This document shows positions 1 through 7,354 of a stretch of 8,155 nt of DNA, in pieces. How positions within the stretch are numbered: position 1 is the first letter of the stretch; every line of letters starts with the position of its first letter. Source of the stretch: DATFPQ01 sp035264765 (lineage in GTDB: Bacteria; Actinomycetota; Actinomycetes; Actinomycetales; Angustibacteraceae). The stretch is from contig DATFPQ010000193.1 of assembly GCA_035264765.1 (NCBI GenBank), positions 1 through 8,155 on the forward strand, written 5' to 3'. The translations under genes and the position numbers were made by a program. The notes beneath the pieces were generated by a model. The model worked only from the letters and a program-made list of their open reading frames with translations, did no database searches and was not told the origin of the DNA.

Positions 1-39
1 ACCGTCCACCTGGGGCGGTCCTGCCGCGAGTGAGGTGTC

Positions 40-1590
40 ATGACGCAGGGCGTGGTCCGATCACGGTCGCGCGCCTTCGGACACCGTAGCGCTCGCGGCC
101 CGCGGCCCTGGGCGGCGACGCGCCCGGCCGCGCGGCACGCCGTACACAGCCAGGGCGGCCTGCGGTTCGTCACCGTCACCCTGCTCTCGCTTATCCCCGG
201 CGCGGGGCTGCTCGCGCTCGGACGTCGGCTGGTCGGCGGGTTCCTGCTGCTGGTTGCCGTCGCCGCCGCCGGGCTCGGCGTCTTCGCGGTGGTCGCCGGG
301 GAGGCGCGCGCGAAGGGCCTCGCTCTCGCCGTGCGTCCCAACGCCCTCCTGTTGGCGGCGGGCATCGCCGCCCTGGTCGGGCTGGTCTGGGCGGTCAGCG
401 TCGCGGTCACCGGTTGGCTGGCCCGCCCGCGCCACACCCGCCGGTCCCAGCGGGTGCTCGGCACGGCCTTCGTCGCCCTGCTGACGCTGGCCGTCGCGGC
501 GCCGAGCGCCTTCGCCGCGCGCTACGCCCTGATCCAGCGGGACGTCGTCCAGTCCGTCTTCGGCGCTAGCGGCACGAACCCGGGCCCGGTCGCGCACGGC
601 GGGGTCGCCTCACCCGGCCAGGCGTCCGACCCGTGGCAGGACACCCCGCGCGTCAACGTGCTGCTCCTCGGCTCGGACGCCGGGGCCGACCGGACCGGCG
701 TCCGCACCGACTCGATGATCGTCGCCAGCATCGACACTCGGACCGGACGGACGGTGCTGCTCGGCCTGCCGCGCAGCCTGCAGAAGGTGCCGTTCCCCGC
801 GGGCAACCCGCTGCGCCAGGTGTGGCCGAACGGCTTCGACTGCGGCAACCAGTGCCTGCTGAACGCGGTCTGGGAGCAGGCCGAGCAGCGCAAGGACCTC
901 TTCAAGGGCGACCCGCACCCCGGTCTGACCACCACGCGCGGGGTCATCGGTGAGGTGCTGGGGCTGCGGATCGACTACTACACGATCCTCGACCTCGACG
1001 GCTTCTCGGGCCTGGTCGACGCGATGGGCGGCGTCGTGGTGAACGTGCCGCGGGAGATCCCGATCGGCGGCGGCCACAACCTGAAGACGGGAGCTCCCCT
1101 GCCCATCCACGGCTATGTCCACAAGGGGCGGCACCGGCTGAACGGCCGTGAGGCGCTGTGGTTCGCGCGCTCCCGTGAGGGCTCGGACGACTACGACCGG
1201 ATGCGTCGCCAGCGCTGCATGGTCGGCGCGCTGCTCGGCCAGTCCAACCCGGTGAAGCTGGTCGCCAGCTACCCCAAGCTGGCGCAGGTGCTCAAGGACA
1301 ACCTGCAGACCGACGTCCCGCGCTCCGACCTGGGTGCCTGGGTGACGCTGGTCGAGCGGGTACAGAAGGGCGGCATCGTCAGCCTGCCGTTCACCAACGA
1401 CGTCATCAGCACGGTGCACCCGGACTTCGACGCCATCCGGACGTACGTGGCGCAGTCGCTCCAGCCGCCGGCACAGAGTCCGGCACCGACCGCCACACCT
1501 ACCCCCTCGCCCAGCACCAGCCAGAAGGCGACGTCGAAGCCCAAGGCCCCCAAGAAGGTGCAGGCGGAGTCCATCAACAGCACCTGCTGA
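40..1590 (+). CDS. LytR-CpsA-Psr (LCP) family protein with multi-pass N-terminus
   Basis: A 516-aa protein whose C-terminal half is an LCP domain. Members of this family transfer polyprenyl-pyrophosphate-linked glycopolymers (teichoic acids, arabinogalactan, capsule) onto peptidoglycan outside the membrane. Seen: the domain begins at about V205 (VNVLLLGSDAG), with R222-T-D224, then LPRS at 243-246, a LDGFSGLVDAMGG stretch, and the late R...D.DR..RQR segment ending near C393. These match the family's phosphate- and Mg-binding Arg/Asp positions, but the usual PRD is PRS here. Four hydrophobic stretches precede it (about 43-60, 64-86, 101-125, 139-160), and the tail after about 480 is Pro/Ser/Thr/Lys-rich. 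Cys268 and Cys272 could form a disulfide. The start is ATG 40, with GAGG at 32-35 as a closely spaced ribosome binding site. The PBP gene follows after 37 bases, suggesting a shared envelope transcript. The family call is firm; the transferred polymer is unknown. Confidence 0.93.
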   Translation: MTQGVVRSRSRAFGHRSARGPRPWAATRPAARHAVHSQGGLRFVTVTLLSLIPGAGLLALGRRLVGGFLLLVAVAAAGLGVFAVVAGEARAKGLALAVRPNALLLAAGIAALVGLVWAVSVAVTGWLARPRHTRRSQRVLGTAFVALLTLAVAAPSAFAARYALIQRDVVQSVFGASGTNPGPVAHGGVASPGQASDPWQDTPRVNVLLLGSDAGADRTGVRTDSMIVASIDTRTGRTVLLGLPRSLQKVPFPAGNPLRQVWPNGFDCGNQCLLNAVWEQAEQRKDLFKGDPHPGLTTTRGVIGEVLGLRIDYYTILDLDGFSGLVDAMGGVVVNVPREIPIGGGHNLKTGAPLPIHGYVHKGRHRLNGREALWFARSREGSDDYDRMRRQRCMVGALLGQSNPVKLVASYPKLAQVLKDNLQTDVPRSDLGAWVTLVERVQKGGIVSLPFTNDVISTVHPDFDAIRTYVAQSLQPPAQSPAPTATPTPSPSTSQKATSKPKAPKKVQAESINSTC

Positions 1591-1627
1591 CGCACGACTG
1601 TCGGACCTGTCCTGTTTGATGGGTTCC

Positions 1628-3535
1628 ATGCTGGACTCCCCCCGCTCCGGCCGACGCTGGCCCTGGGTCGCCGCCGCGCTCGCCGTCGTCCTCGTGGCCG
1701 TCGGCGCCGGGCTGTTACTGCGCCAGCGGTCCCAGGCCGCGCAGGACGACGCGGCCCGCGCGCTCGCCGAGCGCTACGCAGCGGCGATGGCCCGCAAGGA
1801 CGTGTCCGGCATCCCGTTCGCAGGCTCGACCGTGACGGCCCGCCAGCAGGCCTTCGCGACGGCGGTGCAAGGGCTGGGCAGCGGCAGCCCCACGGTGCAG
1901 GCCGGTGCCGTCCGGCGCAACGGCGACTCCGCGACGTCGACCCTGGCGGTGACCTGGACGCTGCCGGGCGGCGCCCGCTGGGCGTACGACCTGCCGCTGC
2001 GGCTGACCCGCGGCGACTCGTCGTGGCAGGTCTCCGCCGACCAGCCCGCGGTGCACCCGCAGCTGGAGGACGGCGAGCGACTACGAGCCCAGCGCACCCA
2101 GGCTCCGCGCGGCAGCGTGTTCGGCGGCGATGGCACACCCCTCGTGACCCCCCGCGCGGTGGTCGACGTCGGCATCCAGCCTGGACGGGTCAAGGGCTCC
2201 CCGGCGACGCTGGCCAAGGAGGTGGCGGGCATCGTCGACGTGCAGGCCGCCCCACTGGCCGAGCGGGTCCAGCAGTCCACGGCGGACGCCTTCGTCGACG
2301 TGATCACGCTCCGGCGCGCGGACTACGACAAGGTGCGGGCGAGGCTGCGGCCGCTGCCGGGCGTCGTCTTCCGCGAGCGCCAACAGCCGCTCGCACCCAG
2401 CCGCGAGTTCGCGCGCGCCCTTCTCGGTTCGGTCGGACCCGTCACGGGCGAGATGGTCAGCCAGGGCAAGGGCCGGTACGTCGCGGGCGACGTGGCGGGC
2501 ACCAGCGGTCTCCAGCGGCAGTACGACGAGCAGCTCGCGGGCACGGCGGGCGTGAGCGTCCAAGCGGTGAGCGCGAACGCCGGCGCTGCGCCCCGCACGC
2601 TGTTCAGCGTGGCGCCCAAGGCCGGCACTGATCTGCGGCTCACCCTCGACGCCGGCGTTCAGCAGGCCGCGGACGCCGCGCTGAAGGGCCTGGATCAGCC
2701 GGGTGCCCTCGTCGCGGTCGACGTCCGCACCGGACGGGTGCTCGCCGTCGCGAACACCCCGGCCACGGGGCTGAACCGAGCGGTGGTCGGGCGGTACCCG
2801 CCCGGGTCGACCTTCAAGGTCGTCACCACCTTGGCCCTGCTGCAGAAGGGACTCCAGCCCTCCGACCCCGTGGCCTGCCCGCCGACGACGAGCGTGGACG
2901 GCCGCTCATTCCGCAACTACGAAGCCGAGGCGTTCGGTCGCGTGCCGTTCCGGACCGACTTCGCCAAGTCGTGCAACACGGCGTTCGTGGGCCTGTCCTC
3001 CCGGCTGCAGCCCGACGACCTGCGGAACACGGCGGCGTCGGTCGGGATCGGGCGCGAGTGGGACCTCGGCACCGACGCCTTCACCGGCAGCGTCCCGAGG
3101 ACGACGTCCGACGTCGACAAGGCCGCGTCGTCGTTCGGCCAGGGCCGCAACCTCGTGTCCCCGTTGGCGGTCACCGTGGCGACGGCGTCCGTGGCCCGGG
3201 GGTCGTACCTGCCGCCCACGCTGGTGCTGCGTCCGGGCGCTCAGCCGGCCAGCCCAGCAGCGCTTCCCGAGGCCGCGGTCACGACACTGCGCTCGCTGAT
3301 GCGTGACGTCGTCACCGGCGGCACCGGTACCGCCCTGCGCAGCGTCCCGGGCGGTGCGGTGTACGCCAAGACCGGCACGGCGGAGTTCGGCACGCAGGTG
3401 CCGCCCAAGACCAGGGCCTGGATCACCGGCTGGCAGGGCGACGTCGCGTTCACCGCGTTGGTCGAGGAGGGCAAGAGCGGCGGCACCGTGGCCGGTCCGG
3501 TGGCCGCGCGCTTCCTCAAGGCACTGAACGGCTGA
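1628..3535 (+). CDS. Class B penicillin-binding protein (transpeptidase), NTF2-like N-terminal type
   Basis: A 635-aa membrane-anchored D,D-transpeptidase that cross-links peptidoglycan stems in the cell wall. Seen: one membrane anchor (about 11-31); a region of about 35-145 resembling the MecA_N/NTF2-like domain of PBP2a and mycobacterial PBP-lipo; a dimerisation region opening with RGSV near 161-164; and a transpeptidase domain with all three active-site motifs: STFK (nucleophile S394, K397), SCN (448-450) and KTGTAE (from K581). Length fits the family. There is no lipobox, so it is anchored by a transmembrane helix and is not a lipoprotein like PBP-lipo. The start is uncertain: ATG 1628 has a weak GATGGG just upstream, while ATG 1619 and TTG 1616 are in frame and would add 3 or 4 residues. 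It lies 37 bases after the LCP gene and is probably cotranscribed with it. The product class is certain; the NTF2-like assignment is by position and general character only. Confidence 0.93.
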   Translation: MLDSPRSGRRWPWVAAALAVVLVAVGAGLLLRQRSQAAQDDAARALAERYAAAMARKDVSGIPFAGSTVTARQQAFATAVQGLGSGSPTVQAGAVRRNGDSATSTLAVTWTLPGGARWAYDLPLRLTRGDSSWQVSADQPAVHPQLEDGERLRAQRTQAPRGSVFGGDGTPLVTPRAVVDVGIQPGRVKGSPATLAKEVAGIVDVQAAPLAERVQQSTADAFVDVITLRRADYDKVRARLRPLPGVVFRERQQPLAPSREFARALLGSVGPVTGEMVSQGKGRYVAGDVAGTSGLQRQYDEQLAGTAGVSVQAVSANAGAAPRTLFSVAPKAGTDLRLTLDAGVQQAADAALKGLDQPGALVAVDVRTGRVLAVANTPATGLNRAVVGRYPPGSTFKVVTTLALLQKGLQPSDPVACPPTTSVDGRSFRNYEAEAFGRVPFRTDFAKSCNTAFVGLSSRLQPDDLRNTAASVGIGREWDLGTDAFTGSVPRTTSDVDKAASSFGQGRNLVSPLAVTVATASVARGSYLPPTLVLRPGAQPASPAALPEAAVTTLRSLMRDVVTGGTGTALRSVPGGAVYAKTGTAEFGTQVPPKTRAWITGWQGDVAFTALVEEGKSGGTVAGPVAARFLKALNG

Positions 3536-3542
3536 CCGGTCA
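3533..3542. other. Palindrome containing both convergent stop codons
   Basis: TGACCGGTCA is a perfect 10-bp palindrome. Its first three bases are the TGA stop of the PBP gene and its last three are the reverse-strand TGA stop of the lipoprotein gene, leaving four bases between the two reading frames. No hairpin long enough to be an intrinsic terminator lies between or just after the two stops, so the transcripts probably overlap. Confidence 0.85.
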
Positions 3543-4658
3543 CTCGTAGAGGACGTACTCCGGCTTCGGTCGGAGGGCGAGCACCTGCTTCGGGGTCATC
3601 AGCGGCCCGTGCCGGGTGTCCTCGTCGAAGAACATCTTGAAGCCGGTGTGGATCGACGGCGGCAGGTCGCGGACCAGTACCCGCCAGGTGTCCGTCTTCA
3701 TCGCCCGGCTCCCGATGCCGTCGACGCTCTTCACCACGACGACGCCAGGCCGCTCCTTGATGTCGTCCTGGCGGCGCACGACGCTGGCGGCGACCTGGTG
3801 GAACACCAGCACCTTCTGCGGCAGGCCCTTCTCCCGCGCCAGCGAGTCGAGGTACCTCGCGACGGAGTCGAGCTCCTTGCCGGTCGTGCGGCCGAAGACC
3901 TGGCCCGGCCGCTGCCCTGGGCCCACCGCCCACTCCGGGTCGAGGGCCAGGCCGACGTCCGGCTGCTCGAGCCACGGCCGCAGCTCGCGTACGAGCGGCA
4001 GGAAGTCGTCGCGGCCCGGCTGGAGGTCCAGCAGCAGGATCGCGCGATGCCGCCGCGCGGCGTCGAGGTAGTGGCGGATGACGTCGTCCCCCACGCGGCT
4101 GTTGTAGTCACCGTCCGGACCCGGCGAGGCGTTGGCCACGTAGGTGATGAGCTCGAGCACCGGCAGCACCTCACGGCCGTCGCTGTAGGCCTTGCTGCGC
4201 CGCTCGATCTCGTCCACACGCTTGTCGATGTCCCCGACGCCGAGCCGGCCGAACGCCGCCGACCCGGGCGCACCGGAGTACCCCACCAGCCGGTAGCGCG
4301 GGAAGACCGTGCGCCCGCCTCGCGGGAGCTGGACGCCCCTGCCCTCGTTCCTGTCGGTGCCACCTGCGGACGACGCGCTGCCGCTTGCCGAGGCGTCCAC
4401 CCCGGAGGGGCTGCTCGAGGGGTCAGCCGCCCCGGATGTGCTGGCCGGCCCGCTCGACGCAGATGGCGTCCCTGACGCAGCTGACTCACTGGACGGTGTA
4501 TCACTGGACGGTGTCTCACCGGACGCCGCCGACCCGCTCGAGGTCGGGCGGGCGGCCGTGGGTACCGCACTCGAGGCGCCGCCCGAGCAGGCGCCGAGCA
4601 CCAGGCAGAGGGCACCCGCCACCGCGGCGGCCGTCCAGGGGCGTCGCGTCGTCGTCAT
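3540..4658 (-). CDS. Secreted lipoprotein of unrecognised family
   Basis: A 372-aa predicted lipoprotein, family not recognised. Seen: a short basic N-terminus, a hydrophobic segment (about 8-21) and a lipobox LGAC with the lipidated cysteine at C24. A low-complexity Ser/Ala/Pro/Gly/Thr linker then runs to about residue 105, followed by a compact domain to the C-terminus. The domain has regularly spaced hydrophobic strands ending in polar residues, e.g. YRLVGYSG (122-129), ILLLDLQPG (D211), VGLALDPEW (D240, E242) and VLVFHQVA. This pattern suggests a TIM-barrel-like, possibly glycosidase-like fold, but that is inference. The start chosen is ATG 4658 because it alone places a signal peptide at the N-terminus; the frame stays open upstream to 5081 but only through repeat DNA. 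No clear Shine-Dalgarno is visible. Convergence with the PBP gene and an extracytoplasmic location suggest an envelope role. Confidence 0.8.
   Translation of the reverse strand: MTTTRRPWTAAAVAGALCLVLGACSGGASSAVPTAARPTSSGSAASGETPSSDTPSSESAASGTPSASSGPASTSGAADPSSSPSGVDASASGSASSAGGTDRNEGRGVQLPRGGRTVFPRYRLVGYSGAPGSAAFGRLGVGDIDKRVDEIERRSKAYSDGREVLPVLELITYVANASPGPDGDYNSRVGDDVIRHYLDAARRHRAILLLDLQPGRDDFLPLVRELRPWLEQPDVGLALDPEWAVGPGQRPGQVFGRTTGKELDSVARYLDSLAREKGLPQKVLVFHQVAASVVRRQDDIKERPGVVVVKSVDGIGSRAMKTDTWRVLVRDLPPSIHTGFKMFFDEDTRHGPLMTPKQVLALRPKPEYVLYE
4486..4530. repeat. 15-bp tandem repeat in the lipoprotein linker
   Basis: Three consecutive 15-bp units start at 4486, 4501 and 4516. The first two differ only at the last base, and the third has diverged (TCACCGGACGCCGCC). 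Read on the minus strand they encode consecutive TPSSD/TPSSE-like pentapeptides in the Ser/Thr-rich linker of the lipoprotein. Fifteen is a multiple of three, so gain or loss of a unit would only change linker length. Confidence 0.8.
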
Positions 4659-4696
4659 GGGCCGAGAGTCTCGCACGTCCCACGCCGGCCAGCGGA

Positions 4697-4858
4697 CATG
4701 CCGCGTCGGACTGCGCGTCCGCGCAACGCGCAATCGGGGTGCCGAGTGGACAAGAAGTCCGCGCAACGGGCGATCGGACGCCGAGGGGAGAAGTGCGCCC
4801 ACGCAACGCGCGATCGGACATCGAGGGGACAAGCGCGTCCGCGCGCGCGTGGCGAGGT
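4697..4858. repeat. 40-bp tandem repeat array in a divergent intergenic region
   Basis: About four units repeat with an exact 40-base period. The core GTCCGCGCAACGCGC-ATCGG occurs at 4717, at 4757 (as GTCCGCGCAACGGGCGATCGG), at 4797 (GCCCACGCAACGCGCGATCGG) and, decayed, at 4837 (GTCCGCGCGCGCGTGGCGA). The stretches between cores also repeat: GCCGAGTGGACAAG, GCCGAGGGGAGAAG and ATCGAGGGGACAAG. Within the core, CGATCG is a palindrome and GCGCAACGCGC is nearly self-complementary. The array fills most of the 219-bp spacer between two divergent genes. It lacks unique spacers, so it is not CRISPR. Forty is not a multiple of three, which argues against a coding origin. Its function is unknown. Confidence 0.85.
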
Positions 4859-4865
4859 GGAGCCG

Positions 4866-4871
4866 TAGCGT
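4866..4871 (+). promoter_or_regulatory. Probable -10 element of a leaderless transcript
   Basis: TAGCGT fits the actinobacterial TANNNT -10 consensus and is separated from ATG 4878 by exactly six bases (CGGACC), which would put the transcription start on the A of the start codon. No Shine-Dalgarno lies at normal spacing; the nearest purine run, GAGGTGGAG at about 4854-4862, is too far away. No good -35 is visible, as that position falls in the GC-rich last unit of the 40-bp repeat. In actinobacteria leaderless genes are common and this spacing is typical. Confidence 0.5.
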
Positions 4872-4877
4872 CGGACC

Positions 4878-5273
4878 ATGGCAGACGACAAGACGCTGGC
4901 CAGCGACGAGTCCCCCGAGTCCTCGCTGCGGGCCACGCACCAGGTGCAGCTCGCCGTGAACGAGGTGTTCGAGCGCTTCGCCGGGCCGGCCCTGGCGCAC
5001 GGACGCGAGCTCGGCGACCAGGACGCCGTGGCGGACGTGGCTGAGGTGAAGGAGGCCCTGCATCAGGCGCTGCGCGCCCACGGCCTGCCGCAGCAGCCCG
5101 AGCAGTGGATCGACGCGACCGCGAGCGAGATCGCGGGGGGCCGCCGGCTGGTCATCGACGCGCGCGAGGAGCTGCCGCCGTCCGAGGGACGTCCCGACGG
5201 CGGCCGTACGTCTCGCGACGTCGAGCGGGAGCTGGAGGAGCGGAACCAGATGGGCCAGAGCCGCGACCGCTGA
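4878..5273 (+). CDS. Small acidic hypothetical protein
   Basis: A 131-aa protein, family not recognised. It has no signal peptide or membrane segment, so it is probably cytoplasmic. Seen: a disordered-looking acidic N-terminus (about 1-16); a predicted helical middle (about 17-70) rich in Ala, Leu, Glu and Val with heptad-like spacing; a PEQWIDATASEIAGGRR segment (about 75-91); and a polar, charged C-terminus (RDVERELEERNQMGQSRDR) likely to be helical. There are no cysteines and no obvious catalytic motif. Codon use is like that of its neighbours, which supports a real gene. The start at ATG 4878 is supported by the -10-like TAGCGT six bases upstream. It is divergent from the lipoprotein gene across the 40-bp repeat and ends in front of a hairpin terminator. 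Function cannot be inferred. Confidence 0.75.
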   Translation: MADDKTLASDESPESSLRATHQVQLAVNEVFERFAGPALAHGRELGDQDAVADVAEVKEALHQALRAHGLPQQPEQWIDATASEIAGGRRLVIDAREELPPSEGRPDGGRTSRDVERELEERNQMGQSRDR

Positions 5274-5292
5274 CCGACGGGTCCGCGGCGCG

Positions 5293-5346
5293 GGACGCGG
5301 CGAAGACGCAGCGGAGGACGCGGCGAAGAGCAGCGCAGGACGCGGT
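5293..5346. repeat. Short 22/23-bp tandem repeat
   Basis: GGACGCGGCGAAGA occurs at 5293 and 5316, and a truncated third copy (GGACGCGGTC) starts at 5338, giving periods of 23 and 22 bases. The segments joining the copies (CGCAGCGGA, GCAGCGCA) are also alike. The array sits between the stop of the small gene and the hairpin terminator and is unlikely to be coding. Confidence 0.65.
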
Positions 5347-5358
5347 CAGGAACGCGCG

Positions 5359-5391
5359 AGAGCCCCGTCGGACATCGTCCGACGGGGCTCT
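5359..5391. terminator. Hairpin terminator, possibly bidirectional
   Basis: A perfect 14-bp inverted repeat: AGAGCCCCGTCGGA (5359-5372), loop CATCG, then TCCGACGGGGCTCT (5378-5391). It begins eight bases beyond the 3' end of tRNA-Ser and lies 85 bases after the stop of the small plus-strand gene, so it could end transcription from both sides. There is no strong U-tract on either side, which is common for actinobacterial terminators. Confidence 0.8.
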
Positions 5392-5399
5392 GCGTCGCG

Positions 5400-5487
5400 C
5401 GGAGGCGGCGGGATTTGAACCCGCGATGGGTGTTCAACCCAAACCCGCTTAGCAGGCGGGCGCCATAGGCCACTAGGCGACGCCTCC
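5400..5487 (-). tRNA. tRNA-Ser (anticodon GCU)
   Basis: Reads serine AGC and AGU codons. On the minus strand the acceptor GGAGGCG pairs with CGCCTCC. The D arm contains GCCTAGTGGCC. The anticodon stem CCCGC/GCGGG closes the loop CTGCTAA, with anticodon GCT at 5453-5451. A long variable arm (TGGGT/ACCCA stem), characteristic of tRNA-Ser, is followed by the T arm GCGGG-TTCAAAT-CCCGC. The discriminator base is G (position 5400), as expected for serine identity. CCA is not encoded and must be added afterwards. Confidence 0.97.
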
Positions 5488-5502
5488 TGGCAATGCCGGG
5501 CC

Positions 5503-5532
5503 AGCCTACCCGCCGCCGGAGGCCAGCGGCAA
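5503..5532 (-). promoter_or_regulatory. Sigma-70-type promoter of tRNA-Ser
   Basis: Read on the minus strand: a -35 TTGCCG (5532-5527), an 18-base spacer, and a -10 TAGGCT (5508-5503). The -10 ends 15 bases before the first tRNA nucleotide, which predicts a start near 5496 and a short 5' leader to be removed by RNase P. Both hexamers fit the housekeeping consensus reasonably well for so GC-rich a region. Confidence 0.6.
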
Positions 5533-5562
5533 AGCAGCCACCGCCCAGGGGCGATGGACGGG

Positions 5563-7197
<1,635 letters not shown>

Positions 7198-7354
7198 GGG
7201 GGCACTGTCCCACGCGGCAACCCGGTGCACGAGGAACTTCGCGAGGACGTCCTAGCAGCGCGCGGGGTCACCCGGCACCATGAGGTGCGTAGCTGGGGAA
7301 ACCCCGCGACGTTCCGGGAATGCAGTAACCGCCCCCAGGGCGCGGCCGGCCGGC
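7198..7354. other. Intergenic region with palindrome and nested inverted repeat
   Basis: Non-coding gap between the MFS gene and the acyl-CoA ligase gene, both on the minus strand. It holds a perfect 10-bp palindrome AGGACGTCCT (7244-7253), 47 to 56 bases before the ligase start. It also holds a nested inverted repeat: outer arms CGCGGGG (7261-7267) and CCCCGCG (7302-7308), with GCACC/GGTGC (4-base loop) inside. The latter could be a weak terminator for the MFS gene or a leader structure. No convincing -35/-10 pair was found. Confidence 0.4.

Noticed and set aside
610..1629. Minus-strand open frame of 339 codons opposite the LCP gene
   Set aside because: It lies antisense to a clear LCP domain and shows no domain or signal of its own.
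40..4658. Possibility that the LCP/PBP/lipoprotein block is a beta-lactam resistance locus
   Set aside because: The PBP has an NTF2-like N-terminus as in PBP2a, but no sensor, repressor or beta-lactamase gene is nearby, and such PBPs are ordinary chromosomal genes in actinobacteria.
4697..4858. Possible CRISPR array
   Set aside because: The units are contiguous, with the whole 40-bp period repeating; there are no unique spacers and no cas genes nearby.
4659..5081. N-terminal extension of the lipoprotein frame (141 extra codons)
   Set aside because: It reads through the 40-bp repeat and antisense to the small gene, is Arg-rich, and would bury the signal peptide and lipobox in the interior.
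5400..5487. tRNA-Ser as an integration (att) site for a mobile element
   Set aside because: No integrase or phage-like gene is present and I found no second copy of the tRNA 3' end in the window.
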